Positions 51,952 through 62,122 are shown, numbered from the stretch's first letter. The stretch is 64,000 nucleotides of DNA from Thiodiazotropha sp040506705 (GCA_040506705.1 JBEVWG010000009.1:39078-103077), one strand, 5' to 3'. Program-made: numbers and translations. Notes: generated from the letters alone by a model not told the origin.

Positions 51952-54900
51952 ATGAGTAATGCGCAAGATTTTGGCGCCCTGAATTGGGTAAAGGACGAAT
52001 TGGATGTATCCATTCGTCATGCTCGCCAAGCGTTGGAAGCCTATGTGGAGACGCCAGGTGACACTGCGTCTCTGGCAACCTGCGGCGACCACCTGCATCA
52101 GATTGCCCGGGTTCTGCAGATGGTGCAGGTCTACGGTCCCAGCATGCTCGCTGAAGAGATGGAGCTGGTGGTGCGTGACATGTCCGATGGCAATGTCAGG
52201 CAAGAAGAGGATGCTGCCGAGGCGTTGATGCTGGCCCTTATTCAGCTTCCCGACTATCTGGAGAAGCTTCAAGGTGGTGATGCGGATGTACCGCTTATCA
52301 TTCTGCCATTGCTGAATGATCTGAGAGCTGTTCGTGATGCGCCATTGCTTTCAGAGGCAGCTCTGTTCAAGCCGGAAATCGAAACCGAATCTGATGGGGA
52401 TAAGATCAACGAAGATCTGCCGACACTGGTCAAGCAGGTCAGACAAAAGTTTCACCTGGGGCTGCTGAGTTGGTATCGCAAGCGGGACACTGTCCATGGC
52501 TGGCCACTGTTGAGGGATGTGTTTGCCACAATCCGTAATAGTGCTGGAACTGAGACGGTCCAACACCTTTTCTGGGTCGCTGAGGGCCTGATGCATGGGT
52601 TGATTGAAAACACCATAGCACCGGGGATTGCAGTCAAACAGTTGTTCAGTCGCCTTGACCGGAAGATGAAGGTCATTATCGATGGTGGTGAACATTTGCT
52701 GGTGGAAGATCCACCTGCGGCACTGCTGAAGAATCTGCTTTACTATATCGCCCGAGCGAACTCGCAACATCCTGAAATCGTTAAGATAAAAGAAGCATAT
52801 AACCTCGATGCAGTAATGCCGAGCGAGGATCAGCTCAATGAGGGCAGACTCGGATTGACCGGGTCAAATGCCGAGTTGGCTGAATCGATCAAGGATGCGG
52901 TGAGCAGCGAGTTAACCCGTATTAAAGATATCCTCGATCTTTTCATGCGTGATGAAAAGGCAGATATGGAGATGCTTGGTCATCTTGAAGCGCCAACACG
53001 CAAATTGGCTGATACTCTGGGAATGGTTGGACAAGGTGCATTACGCTCCCGTCTAAATCGTCAGGCAGACAAAGTTAAAACCTTTGTTGAACAGGGTGTG
53101 TTGCCGGAAGAGTTCGAGTTGATGGAGATGGCAGGAGATATTCTCTATGTGGAATCCTCCCTCAGTACTCTCCACACCTTTCAGCCTGGTGCTGCTCAAA
53201 ACCTTGATGAAGGTTCTTTGGGAGACAGTCTGCCAGAGGGTGAGTATCAGAATCTGATCCGTCAAACCGTACGCGAAGCGAAGGTTGAGATTGCTCGGGC
53301 AAAAGAGACGATTATCAGCTTTACAGAGGCAACAGACGATACCTCTGTTCTTGATTCTGTACACCAGGGTTTTCGGCGTGTAGAGGGCGCTCTGCAGATG
53401 CTCAACCTGAGAGATGCGGCTGAATTGATGTCGCAAACAGGGGGTGTCATCAAGAGTGATTTCATGGATGCCAACGTGCCGCCGAGCAGGCAGCAGTTGA
53501 ACTCCCTTGCTGATGTTGTCAGTAGTATCGAATACTACCTGGAGACTCTGGTTGACGGTGCTGGAGACCGGGGAGAAATTCTCGCCATAGCACGAGCCTC
53601 TTTGAATGACCTGCTGAGTGATGGCAAGAGCGAGGTGACAGAGTACGTTACGCCGTCAGAGCCCATCGATCTCTCGGAATCTGCTGATCATGCAGAAGGC
53701 TATGAGCTTGAAGAGGAAGAGGTTTCCGATCTCGAGTTTGGTGCCAGTAGCCTGCAAATTGAACCACCACAGCCAGAAGTGGAAATTCTTTCAACAGAGA
53801 ATGAACCGGCAGCTGTTGAAAAAGCAGAAGATAAGCCACAGTTCGAGGAGATTGCATCTGCCGACAAGCCGATGTTGGAAGATATCGACCCTGAAATTCT
53901 GGAGATCTTTATTGAAGAGGCCCGGGAAGAGCTGGAGAGTATCCAGGAGCACTTGCCTCGCTGGCAGCATAACCAAGCTGACAGAGAAGCTCTTGCCATT
54001 TTCCGGCGCTCATTCCACACATTAAAAGGCAGTGGTCGCTTGGTTGGAGCGATGGTGATAGGTGAACTCGCCTGGTCTGTGGAGAATATGCTCAATCGCA
54101 TGATCGATGAGACCATCAAGGTATCACCTGAGATGATGGATCTGCTCAATCATGTCACTGAAGCCTTACCTGTACTGATCGACTGTCAGGAAAAAGGCAC
54201 CAGTCCCGATGTAAATGTTGAACTCTTACAAAACCGTGCCCACGCTATATCTGAAGGTAAGCCTCTCGAAGAGATAGCTGAACCAGAGATAGACACTACA
54301 GAGCTACCTGCATCATCAGAAGAGATTGAGATTGAAGCGATATCACTTGATGACGATGTTGCCGAAGTGGAGTCTGCTGAAGAAGAGGCGCTGTTACCTG
54401 AAGATGGAGAATCCTCAGAGGTTGAACCGTACAGCTTGGAAAACCTCGAACTCGATGATGAACTCGTGGATCAAGTCGAGGCTTCAGAGGAGACGGAACA
54501 GTCTGAATTGCAGGAAGCAATTCTCGAAGGTATATCGGAAGATATTGAGCAGGACGATTTCACCGATTCAGATCTTGAGATAGAGATCGATACCGAGTTG
54601 CTGGAAGTGTTTGCTGAAGAGTCAGAGGAGCACCTGCAGGAGATCGAGGTATTCCTCAAACAGGCTGCGAATACCTCCCCCGCCATGCTGGTACCCGAAG
54701 AGGTCGTGAGGGCATGCCACACACTACATGGTAGTGCTCACATGGCTGGGATTACACCCATCGCAATGCTCAGCGAAGCCATGGAAGACTATGTCAGAGC
54801 AGTACACGAACATCAGTTGCCTGCTGAACCTCAAGTGGTTGATCTGATTGACGGTAGCGTTGGATATATTCGTCAACTGTTAAGTTGGTTACCTGAAGAT

Positions 54901-57900
54901 TCTCTACCCGAGCCACATGTCGATACCTATCTTGCCGGATTGAATGGAGCCTTGCAGGCAATACAGGCTTCAGTTGAAGAGAAGAGTGAAACTCCGGAAG
55001 AAGCATTTCACTTAGATGAACTCTCCTTAGAAGATGTTTCGACTCTCGATGAGGTCGAAAGCTTAGCAGAAGATATCCAAGTCGAAGCTACGGATGATAG
55101 TGAGTCCGAAGAGTTCGAGGTGGATATTGCATCCGATCTGCTGCTACAGGATTTCGGGAGCCTTGAAACTGATTCAGAGGAGTCAGAGCTGCCACTATCG
55201 GAAGATTCAGGTTTTCATGAAGTAGTGAGTTACCTGCAGTCTGATGATTTCTTCGAGGTGGAAGGCGACGAGGAGTTGCTTGAAATCTTCATCGAAGAGG
55301 GACGAGAGTTGTTGGAAGCCCTTGAACATGGCTATACCGGCTGGCAGCACTCTCCGAATGATGAAAAAGTGGTCGATGACATCAAGCGGACACTACACAC
55401 ACTGAAAGGTAGTTCCAGGCTTGCCGGGATCAATCCCATTGGTGATCTGAGTCATGCGCTGGAGAGTTTATACGAACGCCTTCTGCGAAATGAACTGAAG
55501 CCGGATCAAAGAGTTCAGGATTTAGTACGCCAAGCTTTCGATTTCCTTGCCACTCAAGTTGAGGATGCTGCAACCACTGGCAAAGTACATCTGTCGACCC
55601 AACTACTCGTCGATCTAGAGCAGCCAGCTGCTCCAGAAACTGAGTCTGAAGATCTATCAGATGATGCCATCCTGGAAGAAGTTCTCGAAGATGATCTGCA
55701 ATTGGCAGATGAGGCATTCCCCGATTCAGAGCCTGTAGAGGATGAGCAGCCTGACCAGGAAGAGCTTGTGCGTCTTCAAAAAATGGAGCTGCAGAAGGCA
55801 TTGGACGAGGCCGAGGAGAGCAGCACCTTATCTGAGTCAGATGAGCAAGTTGATTCGAGTTCTTATTACGAAGAACCAATGAGCTTTCTACATGAGGGAG
55901 ATCTGTTTGAGGTCACTGAAGACCGTGAATTGGTTGATATCTTCGTAGAAGAGTCAAAAGAGCTGCTCGAAGTCCTGGAAGAACAACATCAGAAATGGCG
56001 TGAAAACCCATCAGACCATCAATATCTGGATGGTATTCTACGAGCGCTTCACACCATGAAAGGCAGTTCTCGTCTAGCTGGTGTAGAGCCGGTAGGCGAC
56101 CTCAGTCATGCGATGGAGTCGTTGCTGAATTGCGTCATGAGGGGGCATATACCTGCTGATAGCGCAGTGATGAGCAGTCTCACCCGTACAACCCTCGACA
56201 TGCTGGCTACACAGACTGATGATGCCGAGTCCTCTAATGAAGTCCATAGAGCGGATAACCTGATAGACGAAATTCAGGTGCTTATCGATAAGGGTACCGA
56301 GCGCGAAGAGATCGTTGAAGATCTTATTGATCCCGATCTTCAGGATGAGCTTGGGAGTGTGGTGCAATCCTCCACTGAGGATGAAGAGCTGGAAATTGTT
56401 CAGGATGAGCTCGATTCTCTGCTGCAACCCTCTTCTGAAGATGAAGCTCTGGCGGAGTTGGAAATTGTCGAGGATGAGCCCGAGCCAGAGGCACAATTAA
56501 CTTCTGAGGATGAAGTCCTGCCCGAAGTGGAATCTGTCCAGGATGGGTTGGACTCTGATGAGATAGAAATAGTCGCTTCCGAGTTGGACATTACGCCTGA
56601 AGAGGTTCAGGAAGAGAGCCTCAGTCAAGCCGATGAGTCTTTCCTGGTAATGCATGACGAAGTGTTGCTGGATGTGGGTGAAGATGAAGAGCTGATACAG
56701 ATCTTCGTTGAAGAAGCCAAAGAGTTCATGGATCAGATCGAAAATCGATTTCTGCAATGGCTCGATGATCTCAGCGACCAAGCTGCAACCGAAGGTATGC
56801 AACGTAATCTGCACACGCTAAAAGGCAGTGCTCGTCTCGCGGGTATTATGCCTGTCGGCGACTTGAGTCACGCTGTCGAATCAGTGATGACAGCTGTGGC
56901 TGAAGAGGAAATCGATCCCATCGAAACAGTTACAGATACTCTTCGCCACGCGATCGATCACCTGGCTTTCCAAATTGATACCATTGCCAAGACCGGTAAG
57001 GTTCCTGCATCAGATGTTCAAGTTGAACAGCTGCATAATCTCCTGGGTGGAGAACTCACACCTGTCCATGCCGGGATGGTTGAAACCATTCAGGAAGTTG
57101 CAGAGAGTGAGTTAGTTGAAGAGAAGGAAGAGGAGTCGCCGACTGCCAAGGTACTGCCCTTCAATGAAGAGATTGCCAAGCTGCTCAATCCGGAAAGTGA
57201 AGAGGATAAGAAAGCCAGCTTCAAACCCAACAAGGAGCAGGTTCGAGTCAATGCGGATTTGATGGATCGACTGGTTAACCATGCCGGTGAGGTTAGTATC
57301 TATCGCTCGCGCCTGGAGCAACAAAACAGTGTCCTGGGCTTCAACCTCGCGGAGCTTGAACAGACAGTCTCCCGTCTCTTTACTCAGTTGCGTGGTCTTG
57401 AGATTGAAACTGAGGCACAGATTCTCTATCGCTGGGAACGGGATAACGAAAAACTAGAGCAGGAAAAGACTGAATTTGATCCACTGGAACTGGATCGATT
57501 TTCCACCATGCAGCAGTTGTCGAGAGCGCTGGTGGAAACTGTTAATGACCTGGGTAACATCAATGAGTCGTTACGCGATCTGCAACGTGAGACGGATACC
57601 TTACTGCTTCAACAGTCACGCATCTCAACCGATCTGCAGGATGGATTGCTACGAACTCGAATGGTGCCATTCGCAACCTTGGTACCAAGGATGCAGCGCC
57701 TTGTCAGGCAGACAGCAGCTCAATTGAGTAAAAAAGCCAATCTGGAATGCTTTGGAATAGAGGGCGAGCTTGATCGCAGTATTCTGAATCGTATGGTTCC
57801 AGTGCTTGAGCATCTGCTTCGTAATTCAGTCTCTCATGGCATTGAGCTTCCAGGGAATCGGCTCTCTGCGGGTAAGCAGGAGACAGGTCGTATCTCCCTC

Positions 57901-59067
57901 TATCTTGATCGGGAAGCGACAGATGTAATGATCACCCTGTCAGATGATGGCAAAGGTCTTGATATCGAAGCGATTCGTAAACGGGCATTGGAACAGGGCA
58001 TGATCAATGCCAATGCTGAAATAAGCGATGATGACCTAATCCAATGTGTGTTGTTGCCTGGCTTCAGTACAGCGAAAGAGGTAACCCAGATTTCAGGTCG
58101 AGGCGTTGGCTTGGATGTGGTGACCAGTGAGGTGAAACAACTCGGTGGCTCACTGGAGATCGATTCTCAGCCAGGACGCGGTACCAGTTTCATTATTCGT
58201 TTACCCCTCACTCTGGCTATTACCGATGCCCTGCTGATTCGGGTGGGCGAAGAGATCTATGCTGTTCCTCACGGTAGTATCAGCGGTGTTGTGCGGATAC
58301 GACGCGATGAGATTCAGAAATGCTATTCAGGCGAACAGGAGAGTTTCGATTACGGTGGTAAGCACTATAAGGTGAACTACCTCGGGCGTATGATGGGAAC
58401 TGGGCAGCATGAGATTCATGAAGGTATGCGTTGGTTGCCACTGTTGCTGTTACAGACCGGCGAACATCAGGTAGCGCTACAGATTGATGAGCTATTGGGT
58501 AGTCGTCAGGTCGTGGTGAAGACATTAGGTAAGCAGGTCGGCAGTGTGCGTTGGATTACCGGCGGCACTATTCTCGCCGATGGTCGTGTAGCCTTGATCC
58601 TCGATCTTGCTTCTCTGGTTCGTATGGACGCAACCCATGCCGCACCGCTCATGCAACCGGATAGCGATCAGCAACAGAAGAAGCTGGAAGAGCGTCTACG
58701 CGTCATGGTGGTGGATGATTCGATCACTGTGCGTAAGGTCACCAGTCGCTTACTGGAACGCCATGATATGGATGTTGTGACTGCGAAAGATGGTGTTGAA
58801 GCAGTGGCACTGTTACAAGAACAGGTGCCGGATATTATGCTGCTTGATATTGAAATGCCGAGGATGGACGGTTTTGAGTTGGCTCGACATATCAATAACT
58901 CCGTAGATTATTATGGATTGCCGATCATCATGATCTCTTCCAGAGTTGGGGATAAGCATCGTCAACGTGCAATGGATCTTGGGGTTAAGCGCTGTCTTGG
59001 TAAGCCCTATCAGGAGAGTGACTTGCTGGATAATATCAACGAAGTCCTGGCGGAAAACAGACAATGA
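51952..59067 (+). CDS. chpA: ChpA, multi-phosphotransfer CheA-type histidine kinase
   Basis: Hybrid kinase of 2371 residues, similar in size to Pseudomonas ChpA. The first 560 residues are FimL/ChpA-N-like with atypical histidine-helix modules. Five canonical HPt domains follow, with H-T-x-K/H-G-S centred on His689, His923, His1149, His1367 and His1621, separated by acidic linkers. Then come the P3 dimerisation domain (about 1760-1830), HATPase_c (about 1930-2080, LLRNSVSHGIELPGNR and GRGVGLDVV), a CheW domain (about 2085-2230) and a terminal receiver with Asp2299 (IMLLDIEMPRMDG). The linker at about 1455-1545 contains degenerate repeats around QPSSEDEALAELEIVEDE. It overlaps the next CheW gene by four bases. 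Confidence 0.95.
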   Translation: MSNAQDFGALNWVKDELDVSIRHARQALEAYVETPGDTASLATCGDHLHQIARVLQMVQVYGPSMLAEEMELVVRDMSDGNVRQEEDAAEALMLALIQLPDYLEKLQGGDADVPLIILPLLNDLRAVRDAPLLSEAALFKPEIETESDGDKINEDLPTLVKQVRQKFHLGLLSWYRKRDTVHGWPLLRDVFATIRNSAGTETVQHLFWVAEGLMHGLIENTIAPGIAVKQLFSRLDRKMKVIIDGGEHLLVEDPPAALLKNLLYYIARANSQHPEIVKIKEAYNLDAVMPSEDQLNEGRLGLTGSNAELAESIKDAVSSELTRIKDILDLFMRDEKADMEMLGHLEAPTRKLADTLGMVGQGALRSRLNRQADKVKTFVEQGVLPEEFELMEMAGDILYVESSLSTLHTFQPGAAQNLDEGSLGDSLPEGEYQNLIRQTVREAKVEIARAKETIISFTEATDDTSVLDSVHQGFRRVEGALQMLNLRDAAELMSQTGGVIKSDFMDANVPPSRQQLNSLADVVSSIEYYLETLVDGAGDRGEILAIARASLNDLLSDGKSEVTEYVTPSEPIDLSESADHAEGYELEEEEVSDLEFGASSLQIEPPQPEVEILSTENEPAAVEKAEDKPQFEEIASADKPMLEDIDPEILEIFIEEAREELESIQEHLPRWQHNQADREALAIFRRSFHTLKGSGRLVGAMVIGELAWSVENMLNRMIDETIKVSPEMMDLLNHVTEALPVLIDCQEKGTSPDVNVELLQNRAHAISEGKPLEEIAEPEIDTTELPASSEEIEIEAISLDDDVAEVESAEEEALLPEDGESSEVEPYSLENLELDDELVDQVEASEETEQSELQEAILEGISEDIEQDDFTDSDLEIEIDTELLEVFAEESEEHLQEIEVFLKQAANTSPAMLVPEEVVRACHTLHGSAHMAGITPIAMLSEAMEDYVRAVHEHQLPAEPQVVDLIDGSVGYIRQLLSWLPEDSLPEPHVDTYLAGLNGALQAIQASVEEKSETPEEAFHLDELSLEDVSTLDEVESLAEDIQVEATDDSESEEFEVDIASDLLLQDFGSLETDSEESELPLSEDSGFHEVVSYLQSDDFFEVEGDEELLEIFIEEGRELLEALEHGYTGWQHSPNDEKVVDDIKRTLHTLKGSSRLAGINPIGDLSHALESLYERLLRNELKPDQRVQDLVRQAFDFLATQVEDAATTGKVHLSTQLLVDLEQPAAPETESEDLSDDAILEEVLEDDLQLADEAFPDSEPVEDEQPDQEELVRLQKMELQKALDEAEESSTLSESDEQVDSSSYYEEPMSFLHEGDLFEVTEDRELVDIFVEESKELLEVLEEQHQKWRENPSDHQYLDGILRALHTMKGSSRLAGVEPVGDLSHAMESLLNCVMRGHIPADSAVMSSLTRTTLDMLATQTDDAESSNEVHRADNLIDEIQVLIDKGTEREEIVEDLIDPDLQDELGSVVQSSTEDEELEIVQDELDSLLQPSSEDEALAELEIVEDEPEPEAQLTSEDEVLPEVESVQDGLDSDEIEIVASELDITPEEVQEESLSQADESFLVMHDEVLLDVGEDEELIQIFVEEAKEFMDQIENRFLQWLDDLSDQAATEGMQRNLHTLKGSARLAGIMPVGDLSHAVESVMTAVAEEEIDPIETVTDTLRHAIDHLAFQIDTIAKTGKVPASDVQVEQLHNLLGGELTPVHAGMVETIQEVAESELVEEKEEESPTAKVLPFNEEIAKLLNPESEEDKKASFKPNKEQVRVNADLMDRLVNHAGEVSIYRSRLEQQNSVLGFNLAELEQTVSRLFTQLRGLEIETEAQILYRWERDNEKLEQEKTEFDPLELDRFSTMQQLSRALVETVNDLGNINESLRDLQRETDTLLLQQSRISTDLQDGLLRTRMVPFATLVPRMQRLVRQTAAQLSKKANLECFGIEGELDRSILNRMVPVLEHLLRNSVSHGIELPGNRLSAGKQETGRISLYLDREATDVMITLSDDGKGLDIEAIRKRALEQGMINANAEISDDDLIQCVLLPGFSTAKEVTQISGRGVGLDVVTSEVKQLGGSLEIDSQPGRGTSFIIRLPLTLAITDALLIRVGEEIYAVPHGSISGVVRIRRDEIQKCYSGEQESFDYGGKHYKVNYLGRMMGTGQHEIHEGMRWLPLLLLQTGEHQVALQIDELLGSRQVVVKTLGKQVGSVRWITGGTILADGRVALILDLASLVRMDATHAAPLMQPDSDQQQKKLEERLRVMVVDDSITVRKVTSRLLERHDMDVVTAKDGVEAVALLQEQVPDIMLLDIEMPRMDGFELARHINNSVDYYGLPIIMISSRVGDKHRQRAMDLGVKRCLGKPYQESDLLDNINEVLAENRQ

Positions 59068-59540
59068 GCCAAGCGGTAGTCAAAGAGGTCAGAAGCGTAA
59101 TAATCCCTCTGCACGAACGCCAGCTTCTGCTGCCTAACGCATCGGTAGCCGAAGTCATGAGCTATCAACAACCTGAATATGCGGGTGATGAGCTACCCGA
59201 GTGGTTCCTGGGACATCTTGCCTGGCGTGGTGTGATGATTCCTGTCATCTCCTATGAAGGGATGTTGGGTGAAACGGTGGTTGCTCCAGGTTACCGAGGT
59301 AGGATTCTTATCTTGAATGCTCTTGGTGATCATGAACGGCTTTCTCATATCGGCATGGCAGTGCATGCAATTCCCTCTCTTGTCAGAGTCAGTGCTGATA
59401 ATGTTGTGCCTGTGAATTCTGACGATGAAGAACCACAACCTCTGATCAAACAAAAAGTCGAGCTGGATTTGAGTCCGGCTATAGTCCCGGATATGGATGA
59501 GATAGAGCGCCAGGTTCTGGATTTGATTAAGGGTCTGTAA
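59064..59540 (+). CDS. chpC: second CheW-like protein of the Pil-Chp cluster (ChpC-like)
   Basis: CheW-domain protein of 158 residues translated from an ATGA overlap with chpA. It runs from VIIPLHERQLLLPNASVAEV through PEWFLGHLAWRGVMIPVISY to the C-terminus. In Pseudomonas chpC follows chpB (CheB) after chpA; here chpB is skipped and this gene follows directly. It probably connects additional receptors to ChpA. Confidence 0.87.
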   Translation: MSQAVVKEVRSVIIPLHERQLLLPNASVAEVMSYQQPEYAGDELPEWFLGHLAWRGVMIPVISYEGMLGETVVAPGYRGRILILNALGDHERLSHIGMAVHAIPSLVRVSADNVVPVNSDDEEPQPLIKQKVELDLSPAIVPDMDEIERQVLDLIKGL

Positions 59541-59689
59541 AAAATACCCACACTTTGAAACAAGCCATAGTGTAGATTTATCAGGTGTAGTCCAAAGGGT
59601 TGAAATTATTTTTAACATGGCACCTTGATATTTATGCTGTAGTGTTATTCGGATAAGTAACTATCAGACCCAAGGGGTTATTCTCTCTC

Positions 59690-60763
59690 TTGTCTCTACT
59701 CCAATACTATCAACAGCAGCTGCAGATAAACGGTTTCGATCGGGATGCCTATCAGGAGCGTATTCTGCTTGCCTTCGATCGACTGGCTGATCAACTTACT
59801 CAACCAAGAAAAACTTCAGGTTGGCTGTGGAAAAAGAGTGTTCCAGCTGTCCAGGGACTCTATATCTGGGGTGGCGTTGGTAGAGGCAAGACCTGGCTGA
59901 TGGATCTGTTTCATCAACAACATGAAACACTGGGCATCGAACGACACCATTTTCACAGTTTTATGCGGCTTATTCATCAGCGATTGAAAGAGCATGAGGG
60001 GGATAAGGAACCTATGATGCTGATCGCTCATGAGATGGAAAACCGCATGCGGGTACTCTGTCTTGATGAGTTCAATGTCATAGACATTGGTGATGCGATG
60101 CTGATGCGGACTCTTTTAGAGAGCTTGCAGAAGGTGGGTATCACTTTAGTCACGACTTCCAATCAACCTCCCGATAATCTCTATATGAACGGCCTCCAGA
60201 GAGAACGGTTTTTACCCGCTATCGCACTGCTAAAAAGTGGCAACGAAGTGCTGGAACTGGAAGGTGACCAGGACTATCGCCTGCAACTCTTCGAAACTTC
60301 CTCTGTCTACCATACCCCACTCAGTGATGACGCTATGGTCAAACTGAGCGGTGAATTCGATCGTCTGGCGAGTGGTTCGGTTGAAGAGATGGGACGATTC
60401 GAGGTGCCAGGTCGTGCGGTGCGATTCGTCAAAAGAGCCAGTGGTGTGATCTGGAGTGATTTCAATGCGCTATGCGGGCCGCCACGCTGGCAGAACGACT
60501 ATATTGAACTGGCTCGATGCCATCACACGGTGTTTATTTCAGATATACCCCGACTTGATGGGACATGGGATGACAGAACCCGGCGTTTCATCAACCTGGT
60601 CGATGTCTTCTACGACCAGAAAGTTAAAGTGGTTATCAGTGCTGATGCTGAACCCGATCGGCTCTACAGTGGAACCCGGCTCGCATTTGAGTTTAAGAGA
60701 ACTGCGAGCAGGTTGAAGGAGATGCAGTCGGCCAAATATCTGGAGACACCACATAAAGGCTGA
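59690..60763 (+). CDS. zapE: ZapE/AFG1-family cell-division ATPase
   Basis: AFG1-like P-loop ATPase of 357 residues: Walker A YIWGGVGRGKTWLMDLF, then HFHSFMRLIHQRLK, Walker B VLCLDEFNVIDIGDAMLM, sensor segment LVTTSNQPPDNLYMNGLQRE and the C-terminal DAEPDRLYSG. In E. coli ZapE modulates the FtsZ ring, and yeast AFG1 acts in mitochondrial protein quality control. The start is TTG at 59690 with AAGGGG about 12 bases upstream; no ATG is compatible with family length. It lies 150 bases after the chp operon. Confidence 0.93.
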   Translation: MSLLQYYQQQLQINGFDRDAYQERILLAFDRLADQLTQPRKTSGWLWKKSVPAVQGLYIWGGVGRGKTWLMDLFHQQHETLGIERHHFHSFMRLIHQRLKEHEGDKEPMMLIAHEMENRMRVLCLDEFNVIDIGDAMLMRTLLESLQKVGITLVTTSNQPPDNLYMNGLQRERFLPAIALLKSGNEVLELEGDQDYRLQLFETSSVYHTPLSDDAMVKLSGEFDRLASGSVEEMGRFEVPGRAVRFVKRASGVIWSDFNALCGPPRWQNDYIELARCHHTVFISDIPRLDGTWDDRTRRFINLVDVFYDQKVKVVISADAEPDRLYSGTRLAFEFKRTASRLKEMQSAKYLETPHKG

Positions 60764-60793
60764 GTCTGTTGTCGGGAATGAAGAAGCTATGAC

Positions 60794-61321
60794 GAATCGT
60801 AGGGTGCGGCCCTGCCGCACCATAAGGTCAGGGTTACCTCGAACCTTATGGTTAATTCCAGCTGCGCTTCTAGAGGGAGGTGGAATTTGTCTCTAAACCT
60901 GCTGATCAGGTAGTTTAATTTAAGCCAGCCATGGTGCGGCAGGGCCGGCACCCTACATCGGTTGCATTTTTCTGGACTGTAGTGGGCATGAGCCTATGTG
61001 ATTGGATCTGACAAGTCTGCCCACAACTCCTTTTGAGGCTCAGTAATTTAGTATTCAGAATCGTAGGGTGCGGCCCTGCCGCACCATAAGGTCAGGGTTA
61101 CCTCGAACCTTATGGTTAATTCCAGCTGCGCTTCTAGAGGGAGGTGGAATTTGTCTCTAAGCCTGCTGATCAGGTAGTTTAATTTAAGCCAGCCATGGTG
61201 CGGCAGGGCCGGCACCCTACATCAGTTGCATTTTTCTGGACTGCAGTGGGTATGAGCCTGGGTGGTTGGATCTGACAAGTCTGCCTACAACTCTTTTTGA
61301 GGCTCTGTTATTTAGTATTCA
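60794..61321. repeat. tandem pair of 264-bp units, each carrying a large palindrome
   Basis: Bases 60794-61057 and 61058-61321 are direct copies with scattered substitutions. Each begins with GTAGGGTGCGGCCCTGCCGC (60799 and 61063), which is inverted about 130 bases later (right arms at 60931-60956 and 61195-61220), so each transcript could fold into a hairpin with 25-base arms. The remaining 100 bases of the unit form a linker. No coding potential. It lies between zapE and a convergent gene. Confidence 0.85.
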
Positions 61322-61348
61322 GATTAGAAACATTTCACTTTATTTTAT

Positions 61349-61966
61349 CTACTTGATGGTTCGTGATTCACACATTGACATGCCAGCCGTCATCATCGAT
61401 TGCGCCGGGAAATTTGCCATGCATTGCCACTCCATGCTGGTACCATCCATAACCAATTTTGGTGCTAATACCACTCTCTTGTCATTACCGAAGCTATTGC
61501 TCAACGTTGCAACTATTGCACCGCTATCACCAAACAGCACCTCCGTGATATCTGCACTTTTCAATTTTTCCGGTTCAAAGCCCAAATCCTGAGGTTTCTC
61601 TGGCCATGCGCCGTTCATCATATAGTATTGCTGCATTTCAAATTTGATCGGAGTCAGCAAACTGATGACGTTGACGAGCCTGGATTGAAATTGCATTTTT
61701 CCAATGGTTGCGGGCTCTTCTCCCTGGGGGATATATTCAGATTCGCCCATTAGTTTTGAGCCCAGTTGAGAGCGCTGTTCAGGTGCAGTAAAAACGCTGA
61801 CGGTCTCCTGGCTGATATCAGAATCGCAGGCCACCTGCTGATAGACAAGCTCACCCTCGGCATTGGTGCACTTGTAGAATTTCTTAGCCACCACCTGGCT
61901 GCTTGGAGCGAGAAAGAGCAGGGCCAGGAGGATAATCCGGAAAAGTTCTGTTTGATGTTGCATCAT
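61349..61966 (-). CDS. exported DUF4124 protein with a pilin-like C-terminal domain
   Basis: The 205-residue protein has a signal peptide (RIILLALLFLAPSSQVVA) and a DUF4124 segment (KKFYKCTNAEGELVYQQVAC, residues 28-47). A C-terminal half (about 95-200) follows that resembles the globular domain of type IV pilins: IKFEMQQYYMMNGAWPEKPQ, then DSGAIVATLSNSF and a late Cys pair. It lacks the prepilin peptidase site and the hydrophobic N-terminal pilin helix, so it should be periplasmic rather than an assembled pilin. The ribosome site is weak. Function is unknown; the Pil-Chp genes are 2 kb away. Confidence 0.72.
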   Translation of the reverse strand: MMQHQTELFRIILLALLFLAPSSQVVAKKFYKCTNAEGELVYQQVACDSDISQETVSVFTAPEQRSQLGSKLMGESEYIPQGEEPATIGKMQFQSRLVNVISLLTPIKFEMQQYYMMNGAWPEKPQDLGFEPEKLKSADITEVLFGDSGAIVATLSNSFGNDKRVVLAPKLVMDGTSMEWQCMANFPAQSMMTAGMSMCESRTIK

Positions 61967-62048
61967 TCTGTCTTGCTGGTTGGTGATCTCCTTATCCTAG
62001 CAAGAAATTGAGAAATTGGCACAGTCATTACTGACTGGGTTAATAACT

Positions 62049-62095
62049 GTACACTTGTGGTGGCCGATAGGTGAGTGACACCACCACAAGCGTAC
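62049..62095. other. intergenic hairpin at the 3' side of the 311-residue gene
   Basis: CTTGTGGTGG (62054-62063) pairs perfectly with CCACCACAAG (62081-62090), and GTAC on both outer sides extends the stem after one mismatch. There is no T-run on either strand, so it may be an RNA-end stabiliser or a factor-dependent terminator. Confidence 0.5.
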
Positions 62096-62122
62096 ATTGT
62101 GCACGGTTAAGATTGTATATAA

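Noticed and set aside
60794..61321. CRISPR array
   Set aside because: Only two units of 264 bases, no short regular repeat-spacer pattern and no cas genes.
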